From: a bacterium
GTDB taxonomy: Bacteria; Armatimonadota; Zipacnadia; Zipacnadales; Zipacnadaceae
Assembly: GCA_030603495.1 (NCBI GenBank)
Contig: JAUVXR010000007.1
Span: 18,672 to 82,671 of the forward strand
Direction: 5' to 3'
DNA: 64,000 nucleotides
Part shown: in pieces, positions 29,733-39,404 of the stretch
How positions within the stretch are numbered: the first letter of the stretch is position 1
Layout: each line of letters begins with the position of its first letter
The notes under the pieces: model-generated
Seen by the model: only the letters and a program-made list of their open reading frames with translations
Told to the model about the DNA's origin: nothing
Databases searched by the model: none
Position numbers and translations under genes: made by a program

Positions 29733-30270
29733 TAGCCGGAACAATCTGGGCATTGCCACCGAATTGCGTAGGCGGTTCGGCGAGGGGCTCCTTCGGGCGG
29801 AGGAGGATGAGCCTGGTACGCTGCACGTGGAGGTTGATGCGGGCGTCATTGTCGAGGTCTGCCGCTTCCTGTCCGAGCAAGCGCAGCCGCCGTATCCGTA
29901 TCTGTCCGATGCTTTCGGCGCTGACTACGAGGATCACTTGCAGGTGGTCTACCACCTGTTCCGACCCGAGACCGGTGAAGGTGCACTGGTGCGCGCCAAT
30001 ATGGCGCGTGACGAAGCCGTACTGCCTACGCTGGCAGGTCTGTACAACACGGCGAACTGGGCCGAGCGTGAGATTGCCGAGATGTTTGGGGTTACCTTTG
30101 ACGGTCATCCTGATCCCCGTAAATTGTTGCTGCCAGATGATTGGGTCGGCTATCCGCTGCGCAAGGACTATAACCTCCCGGACCACGTGTATCTGAGGCC
30201 CGAGCCGCTGCACGAGGATCCGCAGGCCTTCCTCGCAGGGGAAGCTGAACCCGAAGTGACCGACGAATGA
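29725..30270 (+). CDS. nuoC: NADH-quinone oxidoreductase subunit C
   Basis: [39 protein letters not shown]. Confidence 0.94.
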   Translation: MSDSRNNLGIATELRRRFGEGLLRAEEDEPGTLHVEVDAGVIVEVCRFLSEQAQPPYPYLSDAFGADYEDHLQVVYHLFRPETGEGALVRANMARDEAVLPTLAGLYNTANWAEREIAEMFGVTFDGHPDPRKLLLPDDWVGYPLRKDYNLPDHVYLRPEPLHEDPQAFLAGEAEPEVTDE

Positions 30271-31385
30271 GCGAGACCACGGTAGCCGGCCTGACAACCG
30301 AAGAGATGATCGTTAACGTGGGGCCGCAGCATCCCAGCACTCACGGTGTGCTGCGCTTTGTTGTGACCCTGGACGGCGAGAGAGTCAACGAGTGCGTCTC
30401 TCATATCGGCTACCTGCACAGCTCGTTGGAGAAGATTGCCGAGACGCTGCGCTATGAGCAATATATCACCAACACCGACCGCTTCGATTATCTCAACGGC
30501 CTGGGCAACGAACTGTGCTACGTCCAGGCCGTGGAGAAGCTGCTGGGCATTGAGCCGCCGCTCCGCACCAGGTTCATCCGCACGGTGATGGCCGAGCTTA
30601 AGCGCATATCCAGCCATCTGGTCTATCTGGGCTGTTACGGTAATGACATCGGCGCCGTCACCATATTCCTGCACGCCTTCCGCGAGCGTGAACTGCTGAT
30701 GGATATATTCGAGGCAGTGACCGGGGGGCGGCTGCTGTATAACTACTTGCGCATCGGCGGGCTCCGCAACGACCTGCCCACCGGCTTTGGGGATCAGGTG
30801 CACAGGTTCCTAGACCACTTCCCCCGGCGCCTGACAGAGATGACCGACCTGCTTACCGAGAACCGTATCTTCATCGGCCGGACGCGGGGTGTGGGCATGC
30901 TCACCGCCGAACAGGCGCTCAGCTATGGCGTGACCGGCCCGTCACTACGGGGCTGCGGCGTGCCCTATGATCTGCGCAAGTTGCGACCGTATGCTGCCTA
31001 TGACCAGGTCGAATTCGACATTCCCACATTTCCTGAGGGCGATTGCCTGTCGCGGCATCTGGTACGCATGGAGGAGATGCGCCAGAGTCTGCGAATAGTG
31101 CGCCAGCTTCTGGACAAGATGCCCGACGGCGAAATACAGGCGGAGGTGCCGCGGCGCCTCAGGCCGGAGGCGGGCGAAGTTTACGAGCGGGTCGAGTCGC
31201 CGCGCGGCGAACTCGGTTGTTATCTGGTTAGCGATGGTAGTGACAAGCCCTACCGAATGCACTGGCGGGGCCCGTCATTCTATAACCTGCAGGTGCTGCC
31301 GGAAATGGTACGCGGGGGCCTGGTCGCTGACTTCATTGCCACGCTCGGTAGCCTGGACCCAGTGGCCCCGGATATAGATCGGTAG
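30267..31385 (+). CDS. nuoD: NADH-quinone oxidoreductase subunit D
   Basis: VNVGPQHPSTHGVLRFVVTLDGE...GYLHSSLEKIAE...YRMHWRGPSFYNLQVLPEMVRGGLVADFIATLGSLDPVAPDIDR. Confidence 0.96.
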   Translation: MSETTVAGLTTEEMIVNVGPQHPSTHGVLRFVVTLDGERVNECVSHIGYLHSSLEKIAETLRYEQYITNTDRFDYLNGLGNELCYVQAVEKLLGIEPPLRTRFIRTVMAELKRISSHLVYLGCYGNDIGAVTIFLHAFRERELLMDIFEAVTGGRLLYNYLRIGGLRNDLPTGFGDQVHRFLDHFPRRLTEMTDLLTENRIFIGRTRGVGMLTAEQALSYGVTGPSLRGCGVPYDLRKLRPYAAYDQVEFDIPTFPEGDCLSRHLVRMEEMRQSLRIVRQLLDKMPDGEIQAEVPRRLRPEAGEVYERVESPRGELGCYLVSDGSDKPYRMHWRGPSFYNLQVLPEMVRGGLVADFIATLGSLDPVAPDIDR

Positions 31386-31402
31386 GACAGGCACATAAGG
31401 GC

Positions 31403-31474
31403 GGTAGGACAGGCGTCTCGCCTGTCCACCTTAAACCTTAAACCTTTGGCGACAGGCGCGACGCCTGTCGTACC
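31403..31474. repeat. Two palindromic ACAGGCG-type repeats between nuoD and nuoH
   Basis: ggtaggacaggcgtctcgcctgtcc (31403-31427) and gacaggcgcgacgcctgtcgtacc (31451-31474). Confidence 0.8.
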
Positions 31475-31481
31475 GAAACAA

Positions 31482-32582
31482 ATGGCAAACACAGTGGTGA
31501 AGACAATTCTGGATGTGATTCGCGTCTGGGCGGAAAACCTCGCCCGGCACTGGGGCATACCCCCTGTGTTTGTGAGCATCCTGGCGTGGATTGCCGCTTT
31601 TGTGTTCGTGATTGTACTGGTCCTGCTGATGGTCCTGCTGGCCGTGTACCTGGAGCGCAAGGTCAGCGGCTATATCCAGTCGCGGCTGGGGCCGATGCGG
31701 GTGGGGCCGATCGGTCTGTTCCAGACACCGATGGACGCGCTGAAGATTCTGACCAAGGAAGACATTGTCCCCCGCGACGCCGACAAGATTATGCACACCA
31801 TTGGGCCGGTCTTCTTCTTCGTCGTTGCGGTGGCAGGTTACGTGGTGATTCCGTGGGACCGAGGTGCGATCGCTGCCCGGGTAGTTGACCTGAACATCGG
31901 CGTCCTGTTGGTTATGGCTCTGTCTTCGTTGGGTCTGCTGGGGATTATGGTCGGCGGCTGGGGCTCGAATAACAAGTGGTCGCTGCTCGGCGCGATGCGC
32001 GCTGTGGCCCAGATGATCAGCTATGAAGTTGCCCTGCTGCTAGCGATTGTCTGCGTAGTTATGCAAGCCGGCTCGCTGTCACTGGCGGCGATAACTGCCG
32101 ACCAGGGCGGCAGCCTCCTCCAGTGGAATATCCTGCGCTGGTGGATGTGGCCGGCGCTACTCCTGTATGTGATTGCATCCGCCGCTGAGTCTAAGCGCAT
32201 TCCCTTTGACATCCCGGAGGCGGAAAGCGAGCTGGTCTCTGGATACCACACCGAATACTCGGGGATGAAGTTCGGCTTCTTCTTCCTGGGCGAGTACGCA
32301 CATCTGTTTGTCATCGCACTCATCGGTACGATACTGTTCTTGGGCGGCTGGCAGTCACCACTGCCCGGGTCCATCGCCGACTTTGTCCCTGGTTTCATCT
32401 GGCTGATGGCCAAGGCTCTTGCCATCATCATCATAACGATGTGGGTTCGCTGGACGCTGCCCCGGTTGCGGGTTGACCAGCTTATGCAATTTGCCTGGAA
32501 GGGGCTCGTCCCGCTGGGCTTTGTCGCGATTCTGGTAACTGGGCTGGCCGTTGCTCTGGGACTGGGTGGAGGGGGAATATAG
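31482..32582 (+). CDS. nuoH: NADH-quinone oxidoreductase subunit H
   Basis: LAVYLERKVSGYIQSRLGPMRVGPIGLFQTPMDALKILTKED...PFDIPEAESELVSGYHTEYSGMKFGFFFLGEYAH. Confidence 0.96.
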   Translation: MANTVVKTILDVIRVWAENLARHWGIPPVFVSILAWIAAFVFVIVLVLLMVLLAVYLERKVSGYIQSRLGPMRVGPIGLFQTPMDALKILTKEDIVPRDADKIMHTIGPVFFFVVAVAGYVVIPWDRGAIAARVVDLNIGVLLVMALSSLGLLGIMVGGWGSNNKWSLLGAMRAVAQMISYEVALLLAIVCVVMQAGSLSLAAITADQGGSLLQWNILRWWMWPALLLYVIASAAESKRIPFDIPEAESELVSGYHTEYSGMKFGFFFLGEYAHLFVIALIGTILFLGGWQSPLPGSIADFVPGFIWLMAKALAIIIITMWVRWTLPRLRVDQLMQFAWKGLVPLGFVAILVTGLAVALGLGGGGI

Positions 32583-32585
32583 CGG

Positions 32586-33062
32586 ATGTGGGGCTACGTG
32601 CGCGATATCTGGCAGGGCGCCAAGAGCATCGTCGTGGGTCATATTGTGACTTTTCGCAACTTCTGGCGACCGAAGATCACCGACCGCTACCCCCACAGCG
32701 ATGCAGGCAAGAATTGGCGGCCAGGGCCGGGTTACCGCGGTGGCTTTGCCCTGCTGAAAAGTGATGAAGAAGACCGAGAACTGCGCTGCACGGCTTGCAT
32801 GAGCTGCGCGCGGGCCTGCCCGGTGGGTTGCATTCACATTGAGGGCGAAGGTAAGGGCAAAGAGCGCCATCCCGTGTCGTTTTACATAGACATGGGCTTG
32901 TGTGTCTATTGCCATCAGTGCGTAGAGGCCTGCCCCAAGGATGCGCTGACGATGACCGACGAGTACGAAATCTCCGGGACGAGCCGCGCAGTGCTGGTCC
33001 GTAATCTGGAGGAGCTTGTGGCTGCCGGTGAGGGCCGAACGGAGGTCTCACGAGTAGTATGA
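32586..33062 (+). CDS. nuoI: NADH-quinone oxidoreductase subunit I
   Basis: Two 4Fe-4S motifs CTACMSCARACPVGC and CVYCHQCVEACPKDAL. Confidence 0.95.
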   Translation: MWGYVRDIWQGAKSIVVGHIVTFRNFWRPKITDRYPHSDAGKNWRPGPGYRGGFALLKSDEEDRELRCTACMSCARACPVGCIHIEGEGKGKERHPVSFYIDMGLCVYCHQCVEACPKDALTMTDEYEISGTSRAVLVRNLEELVAAGEGRTEVSRVV

Positions 33063-33643
33063 CTTGGGCGGACTGGTTTGACCAATTGGCCTTCTTCGTG
33101 GTAGCCGGGATTACTATTGTTGCCGCCGCCGGTGTGGTCTTTGTTCCCCGGATTATCCACGCCTGCCTTTGTCTACTGGTAGCGTTGATCGGCATCGCGG
33201 GACTATATGGGTTGATGGCGGCGCATCTGCTCCTGGCGATCCAGTTACTCGTCTACGCCGGCGGTATTGCCGTTCTGATTCTGTTTGCGATTATGCTGCT
33301 CCATCGGCGCAGCGATGGGGGAATTCTCGGCGGCACGCGCAACCTGATTATCGGGCTGCCTGCGACGGTCATCGTCTGGTTTGTGGTCGCAGCGGCGGTG
33401 ATATTCAGCAAGTGGCACTATCTGCCGGGCGGCGGCACCGTCTCACCGCAAGCGGACAGTAACGTGCGCATCATTGGCGAATTGCTGCTCAGTCGGCATC
33501 TGCTGGCGTTTGAGCTGGTATCAGTGGTGATGCTGATGGCACTGGTCGGTGCGATAATCATTGCTCGGGAGGATAGGTCAACAGACAGTGGCCAGCAAGT
33601 GGCTGGGCAGCAGACTGGGGAATCAGGAGGTAATGCGCAATGA
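33059..33643 (+). CDS. nuoJ: NADH-quinone oxidoreductase subunit J
   Basis: Multi-TM; HLLLAIQLLVYAGGIAVLILFAIMLLHR; position between I and K. Confidence 0.93.
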   Translation: MTWADWFDQLAFFVVAGITIVAAAGVVFVPRIIHACLCLLVALIGIAGLYGLMAAHLLLAIQLLVYAGGIAVLILFAIMLLHRRSDGGILGGTRNLIIGLPATVIVWFVVAAAVIFSKWHYLPGGGTVSPQADSNVRIIGELLLSRHLLAFELVSVVMLMALVGAIIIAREDRSTDSGQQVAGQQTGESGGNAQ

Positions 33644-33966
33644 TTCTCCCCCCGGTCGGCCTGCTGCATTATCTGATACTGTCGGTCTGCCTGTTTTGCT
33701 TCGGGCTATTGGCGGTGATTACTCGTCGCCATGCGATCGGCATTCTCCTGGGCATCGAACTGATGCTCAATTCTGCCAACATCAACCTGGTCGCCTTCAG
33801 CCATTTCCTGAGTCCGCCCCATCCCGTGCTGGATGGTCAGGTCTTTGCCTTGATGGTCATCGCGCTGGCCGCCTGTGAAGCCGCGGTAGGGCTGGCGATT
33901 ATTCTGCGCTTCTACCGCCAGACTACTGTGACCGATGTTGCCGATGCTAAGTTGCTCAAGTGGTAG
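33640..33966 (+). CDS. nuoK: NADH-quinone oxidoreductase subunit K
   Basis: GILLGIELMLNSANINLVAFSHF...VFALMVIALAACEAAVGLAIIL. Confidence 0.95.
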   Translation: MILPPVGLLHYLILSVCLFCFGLLAVITRRHAIGILLGIELMLNSANINLVAFSHFLSPPHPVLDGQVFALMVIALAACEAAVGLAIILRFYRQTTVTDVADAKLLKW

Positions 33967-33972
33967 CCGGCG

Positions 33973-33998
33973 TGGTAGGACAGGCGTCTCGCCTGTCC
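33973..33998. repeat. Palindromic ACAGGCG-type repeat between nuoK and nuoL
   Basis: ggtaggacaggcgtctcgcctgtccc. Confidence 0.8.
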
Positions 33999-34044
33999 CG
34001 GACCCGGTGGACGTAACGCCCATCGCACCGAAAGACAAACTGTT

Positions 34045-36111
34045 ATGCTAGAGCTTGCCTGGATCATACCGTTGCTGTCCTTCGCGGCCTGCGCGGTGCT
34101 GCTGTTCTTCGGCAGTACCCTGCAGCGGCGTATGGGTGAAGCCGTAGGGTGGATCAGCGTGGCCGGAATCGCCGCGGGAATCCCGCTGGCAGTTGGTAGT
34201 CTGGTCGAGTTGGCGCGCGGTGCTACTCCGGTGCACTATTCCTTCCTGTGGGCTCCGCTGGGCGTACGGCTGGGCGGAGCATCGTCGAATCTGCACTTCG
34301 GCTTGGCCGTAGACGCCCTGGCCGCCGTGATGCTGGTGATGGTTACGGTGGTAGCTAGTTGCATTGTCGTGTACTCGATCGGCTACATGCACGGTGACAA
34401 GCGCTACAGCCGCTTCTTCGCGTATATGTCGCTCTTCACGGGCTCAATGCTGCTGCTAGTGCTGGCTGACAACTTCCTGGTCCTGTACGTGGGCTGGGAG
34501 CTGGTCGGGCTGTGCTCGTACCTGCTTATCGGCTTCTGGTTCGAACGACGCTCAGCGGCCAATGCCGCCAAGAAGGCGTTCATCACGACGCGGATAGCCG
34601 ATGTCGGCTTCGCTGTCGGCATATTGATGCTCTTCTCCTACGTGCCCAGTCTGAATTTCGCGGAAGTCTTTGCCGCGGCGAGAGCAGGATTGATTCCGGT
34701 CACCATCGTCGGAGTGGCGGCGGCATTCCTGTTTATCGGGGCGATGGGGAAGAGCGCCCAGTTTCCCCTGCACACCTGGCTGCCCGACGCCATGGAGGGC
34801 CCGACTCCGGTCAGCGCGCTCATTCACGCCGCCACAATGGTCGCCGCCGGCGTCTATATGGTCGCGCGGTTGTTCCCGCTCTTCATCATTTCGTTCGGTA
34901 GCGCGGTGCTTTGGGGGGTGCCGGCACTGCTCATTGTCGGCATAATCGGCCTGATAACGGCGCTAGTGGCCGCTACGCTGGGGCTAGTGCAGAGTGACAT
35001 CAAGCGTGTGCTGGCCTACTCGACGATCTCTCAGCTTGGCTACATGATGGCAGCGTTGGGCATGGGCGTCGTTGGCTTTGCCGCCGCAGTTCTCCATCTA
35101 ATTGTGCATGCCTTCTTCAAGGCTCTGCTGTTTATGTGTTCGGGGAGTGTCATTCACGGGTGCAACGGCGAGCAGGATATGAGGAATATGGGTGGGTTGG
35201 CCAAGCGGATGCCGGTGACCTACTGGACGACGTGGGCGGGAGCATTGGCGCTGGCGGGGATCTTCCCGCTGGCCGGCTTCTGGAGCAAGGATCACATGAT
35301 GGCGGCGGTCTGGGACCAGTCGCTCGCCCAGCCGGTCTACTGGATATTCTTCCTGGGCCTGGAGCTGGCGGCAATAATGACTGCCGCATACATCGGCCGG
35401 ATGTGCTTCTTGACATTCGCGGGCACGGCCCGCAGCGAAGCAGCAGGAGAAGCGCACGAAAGCCCGGCCGTGATGACCGTGCCGCTGGTCATTCTGGCCA
35501 CATTCACAGTGCTGCTGGGGATTGTGGGAATGCAGTTCATCGGCGGGAACCTGTTCAACAGCTTCGTCAGCACGGAGATGCCTGGCAGCATGGCCGTGGC
35601 CGGGTTGCACGGACTGGCGCATGGCGAGCACGGGTTCAACTGGGCAGTTGCAGGCATCTCAACTCTGATGGCGCTGAGTGGCCTGCTGATTTCCGCGGTC
35701 ATCTACAAGTATCGCCTGGTTGACACCGGGTTGCTCAAGCGCTATCTCGCGCCGTGGTATAGAGCGGCGCTAAATCGCTATTATATTGATGATTTTTTCC
35801 AGGCCACGGTGGTGCGCGGTACGCTGGCACTTGCCGAGGTCACCCGCATTTGCGATAAGTACATCATTGACGGTACAGTCAACGCTGTCGGCTGGGGCAC
35901 GCGGGTCGTGGTTGCTACCGTTATCCGCCTGTTCGACGATTTCGTGATAGATGGTGCCATAAATGTGGGGGCTTGGGTCACCGGCTTTGTGGGTCGGACC
36001 AGCGCTCGCGCCGTTCATAATGGCGAGGTCCAGGAATACATCGCTGGCTTCGTCGTAATCGCAGCGGGGCTCGCGGGAATGGTCTACCTGGTGGTTATGT
36101 TGGGCTGGTAA
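34045..36111 (+). CDS. nuoL: NADH-quinone oxidoreductase subunit L
   Basis: MGKSAQFPLHTWLPDAMEGPTPVSALIHAATMVAAGVYMVARL...DIKRVLAYSTISQLGYM. Confidence 0.96.
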   Translation: MLELAWIIPLLSFAACAVLLFFGSTLQRRMGEAVGWISVAGIAAGIPLAVGSLVELARGATPVHYSFLWAPLGVRLGGASSNLHFGLAVDALAAVMLVMVTVVASCIVVYSIGYMHGDKRYSRFFAYMSLFTGSMLLLVLADNFLVLYVGWELVGLCSYLLIGFWFERRSAANAAKKAFITTRIADVGFAVGILMLFSYVPSLNFAEVFAAARAGLIPVTIVGVAAAFLFIGAMGKSAQFPLHTWLPDAMEGPTPVSALIHAATMVAAGVYMVARLFPLFIISFGSAVLWGVPALLIVGIIGLITALVAATLGLVQSDIKRVLAYSTISQLGYMMAALGMGVVGFAAAVLHLIVHAFFKALLFMCSGSVIHGCNGEQDMRNMGGLAKRMPVTYWTTWAGALALAGIFPLAGFWSKDHMMAAVWDQSLAQPVYWIFFLGLELAAIMTAAYIGRMCFLTFAGTARSEAAGEAHESPAVMTVPLVILATFTVLLGIVGMQFIGGNLFNSFVSTEMPGSMAVAGLHGLAHGEHGFNWAVAGISTLMALSGLLISAVIYKYRLVDTGLLKRYLAPWYRAALNRYYIDDFFQATVVRGTLALAEVTRICDKYIIDGTVNAVGWGTRVVVATVIRLFDDFVIDGAINVGAWVTGFVGRTSARAVHNGEVQEYIAGFVVIAAGLAGMVYLVVMLGW

Positions 36112-36169
36112 GCTTGATGATGATATGTCGCACAACTGATAGCTCTGACCAAATGTTAAAGGATGGGCT

Positions 36170-37732
36170 GTGCTGATGCCTATACTTACTTTTCTCATCT
36201 TTGTACCGCTCGTCGGGGCGATTCTGATCCTCTTCATGGATAGGGCGAGGCACGGCTACGCGATTCGGTGGACCGCTACCGTCGCTTCGGCTGTGGCTTT
36301 CGTGTTGTCCCTGGGGGTCTGGGTGCTATTTGAGCCGGCTATCTCCGGCCTGCAACTCAAAGAGTACGCCCGGTGGATTGACGCGCTGAATATTTTCTAT
36401 CATCTGGGTATTGACGGCCTGAGTCTGCCGCTGATTGTGCTGACCACACTGCTTTCCCTGCTTTCGATAATCTACTCCTGGCGCATCACCGACCGGATCA
36501 AGGAGTATATGTTCTTCTTCCTGCTGCTGGAGACGGGGATGCTCGGCGTTTTCTGCGCGCTGGACTTCTTCCTATTCTACATATTCTGGGAGATCAGCCT
36601 GGTGCCCATGTTTTTCCTCATCGGCATCTGGGGCGGCCCCAACCGCCAGTACGCAGCCATCAAGTTCTTTATATATACCTTGATCGGCAGTCTGGCGATG
36701 CTGCTGGCCATCCTGGCTCTATACTTCGCCTCGACACCCCATACTTTCGACATGATTGAGTTGGCGAGGCAGCACCCGATGGCCGGTGCCGGCCTCCCCG
36801 CAGTGCTAGTTTTCTGGGGCTTGTTCCTGGGCTTCGCCATCAAGGTGCCGCTATTCCCGTTTCATACGTGGTTGCCTGATGCGCACGTCGAGGCCCCTAC
36901 CGCCGGCAGTGTCATCCTGGCGGGCGTACTGCTGAAGATGGGTACCTACGGCTTCATCCGCGTGAGCCTGCCCATTCTGCCCGAGGCCAGTCGTCAGTTT
37001 GCGTTATGGATCGCGATCCTGGCGCTGATAAGCATCATCTACGGGGCGCTCTGCGCGATGGCGCAGAAGGACCTCAAGCGAATGATCGCCTACTCCAGCG
37101 TCAACCATATGGGCTACGTAATGCTGGGTATCGCGGTATCGGTGGCGGCTGTGGGGCCCGGGGCGATCAGTGAGGCGGTTCACCACAGCCGTATCACCGC
37201 GCTCAACGGCGCGGTGCTTCAGATGGTGGCCCACGGGATCATCACCGGCGCGCTCTTCTTCCTGGTCGGTGTTATCTACGAGCGCACGCACCTACGCGAC
37301 ATTGATGCCTTTGGTGGACTGGCCCAGCGGATGCCGATATATGCCGGGCTGATGATGATGGCCTCGTTCGCCTCGCTGGGGCTGCCAGGATTGGCCGGAT
37401 TCGTCGCCGAGTTCCTGGTCTTCCTGGGGGCATTCGGCATCTACAAGCTGATTACCGGGTTGGCCTTGCTCGGTGTAGCCGTAACCGCAGCATACTTCCT
37501 GTGGATGATCCAGCGCATCTTCCTGGGTGAGCTGCGGGAGCGCTGGCAGAATCTCCGCGATATGGATACCGGCGAACTGATCGCCGTTGTGCCCCTGGCC
37601 GCGCTGATGTTGGCAATTGGTCTCTATCCGTCGCCGATTCTGGCTATCATTGGTAGCGCCAGCACGGTACTGATAAACAACCTGGAGCAGTTCTATCAGA
37701 TGACCGATGTGATCACCTTCTTCGGCGGATAG
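36170..37732 (+). CDS. nuoM: NADH-quinone oxidoreductase subunit M
   Basis: GIDGLSLPLIVLTTLL...VPLFPFHTWLPDAHVEAPTAGSVILAGVLLKMGTYGFIR; start may be ATG at 36176. Confidence 0.95.
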   Translation: MLMPILTFLIFVPLVGAILILFMDRARHGYAIRWTATVASAVAFVLSLGVWVLFEPAISGLQLKEYARWIDALNIFYHLGIDGLSLPLIVLTTLLSLLSIIYSWRITDRIKEYMFFFLLLETGMLGVFCALDFFLFYIFWEISLVPMFFLIGIWGGPNRQYAAIKFFIYTLIGSLAMLLAILALYFASTPHTFDMIELARQHPMAGAGLPAVLVFWGLFLGFAIKVPLFPFHTWLPDAHVEAPTAGSVILAGVLLKMGTYGFIRVSLPILPEASRQFALWIAILALISIIYGALCAMAQKDLKRMIAYSSVNHMGYVMLGIAVSVAAVGPGAISEAVHHSRITALNGAVLQMVAHGIITGALFFLVGVIYERTHLRDIDAFGGLAQRMPIYAGLMMMASFASLGLPGLAGFVAEFLVFLGAFGIYKLITGLALLGVAVTAAYFLWMIQRIFLGELRERWQNLRDMDTGELIAVVPLAALMLAIGLYPSPILAIIGSASTVLINNLEQFYQMTDVITFFGG

Positions 37733-37741
37733 GTAGGAGAC

Positions 37742-37767
37742 GGTACGACGGGCGTCCCGCCCGTCGC
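37742..37767. repeat. Palindromic repeat variant (ACGGGCGTCCCGCCCGT)
   Basis: ggtacgacgggcgtcccgcccgtcgcttccc, downstream of nuoM. Confidence 0.65.
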
Positions 37768-37811
37768 TTCCCGCCTTCGCGAGCCGTAGCCTGCTAGGGC
37801 AGGCGAGGGCT

Positions 37812-37837
37812 GGGACAGGCGAGACGCCTGTCCTACC
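37812..37837. repeat. Palindromic ACAGGCG-type repeat between nuoM and nuoN
   Basis: gggacaggcgagacgcctgtcctacc. Confidence 0.8.
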
Positions 37838-37861
37838 GGAGATTGATGGCAGGAAACAGTT

Positions 37862-39379
37862 ATGCCTTATAGTAACCTGAGCGTATTTGCGCCTGAACTG
37901 AGCTTGTGTGGCCTGGCGATATTGGTGCTTGTGGCCGATCTGATCGTGCCGCGTGCGTGGCGGCGATTGCCTGCCGGGCTGGCGGCAGTGGGTCTGGTGG
38001 TACCGCTGTATTTCGTGGCCCGGCTCTGGCAGAAGGCGCCTCAGTCGGAGTTCATGGGTGCTTATGCGATTGACGGCTTGTCTGGCGCTTTCAAGATATT
38101 GCTGCTGGTGACCGGCTTCCTCGTTATCCTATTATCATTTGACTACCTGCGCAAGCTGCAGCGCGGTTACGGGGAGTACTTTGCCCTGCTGCTGTTCTCA
38201 TTGACGGGTATGATGCTGCTTACCGGCGCGGCGGACCTAATTGTCATCTACCTGGCCTTTGAGATGATTAGCCTATCCTGCTACGTGCTAACCGGCTACA
38301 TGAAGCGGGATCCCCGGTCCAACGAGGCAGCGCTGAAGTACTTCCTATACGGCGCTGCTGCCTCGGGTGTGATGCTCTACGGTATTTCGCTGCTGTATGG
38401 CCTGGGCGGCTCAACGCGTATTATAGACATTGCCGCTCGATTCATGGCCTCTGGGCCGGCCGCGGCTGTCGCTGTGCAGCCAGCCTTCTTGCAGAGCGCG
38501 CTGGTCCAGGCGGGCGTGCCTGAGCTATACGTGATGCGGCTGGCCGGGCTGATGATGCCGCTGGCGGTGGTGCTGGTCACGGTGGGATTGGGCTTTAAGA
38601 TCGCGATGGTGCCGTTCCACGCGTGGGCGCCGGATGCGTACGAGGGTGCGCCCACACCCATCACCGCGTTCTTGTCGGTGGCGCCTAAAGTTGCCGGCTT
38701 TGCGCTGATTCTCCGCCTGCTGCTGGTGTGGTATCCGGAGCTGATGGGGCATTGGCCAGCGCTGCTGGCTTCGCTGGCGACGATTACCATGTTCGGCGGC
38801 AATCTGTGGGCGATCCGGCAGACCAACATCAAGCGAATGTTAGCGTACTCGTCAATTGCCCATGCTGGCTACCTGCTCATTGGTGTGGTAGTGGCGGCCA
38901 CGAATTCGATGGGTCTGCACGGAATTATCGTTTATCTTGTAGCCTACCTGTTTATGAACCTGGGCGCTTTTGCGATCGTTCTCCTGGTAGCGCGCAATAT
39001 GGATGGCGAGGAAATCTCTGATTTCTCCGGACTGTACCACACGGCACCAGCGCTGGCAGCGGTGATGATCATCTTCCTGCTGTCGCTCACCGGGATTCCG
39101 CCCACCGCTGGCTTCCTGGGCAAGCTGTTCATTTTCGGGGCGGCTATTGGCAGCGGAGAGTGGGCGTGGCTGGCGGTAGTGGGTATCATAAACAGTGCGA
39201 TCTCGCTCTATTACTATATGAACGTCGCCCGGGTGATGTACTTCGGTAAACCCGGCGAGCAGGTACTGACGGTGTGCCCGGCGGGTGTGGTGGTGGTGGC
39301 GGTGGTCTGTCTGCTGGGGACGCTGGGTCTCGGCTTGTTCCCCGGGCTCATCATCAAGCTCATCCAGCAATGCGTGTAG
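37862..39379 (+). CDS. nuoN: NADH-quinone oxidoreductase subunit N
   Basis: LIVIYLAFEMISLSCYVLTGYMKRDPRSNEAALKYFLYGA...MVPFHAWAPDAYEGAPTPITAFLSVAPKVAGFA. Confidence 0.95.
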   Translation: MPYSNLSVFAPELSLCGLAILVLVADLIVPRAWRRLPAGLAAVGLVVPLYFVARLWQKAPQSEFMGAYAIDGLSGAFKILLLVTGFLVILLSFDYLRKLQRGYGEYFALLLFSLTGMMLLTGAADLIVIYLAFEMISLSCYVLTGYMKRDPRSNEAALKYFLYGAAASGVMLYGISLLYGLGGSTRIIDIAARFMASGPAAAVAVQPAFLQSALVQAGVPELYVMRLAGLMMPLAVVLVTVGLGFKIAMVPFHAWAPDAYEGAPTPITAFLSVAPKVAGFALILRLLLVWYPELMGHWPALLASLATITMFGGNLWAIRQTNIKRMLAYSSIAHAGYLLIGVVVAATNSMGLHGIIVYLVAYLFMNLGAFAIVLLVARNMDGEEISDFSGLYHTAPALAAVMIIFLLSLTGIPPTAGFLGKLFIFGAAIGSGEWAWLAVVGIINSAISLYYYMNVARVMYFGKPGEQVLTVCPAGVVVVAVVCLLGTLGLGLFPGLIIKLIQQCV

Positions 39380-39404
39380 CAGAGCGTGACGCTGCGAACA
39401 TTCT

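Noticed and set aside
31403-37837. CRISPR array based on repeated palindromic units
   Set aside because: Repeats are kilobases apart without regular spacers and no cas genes are present.
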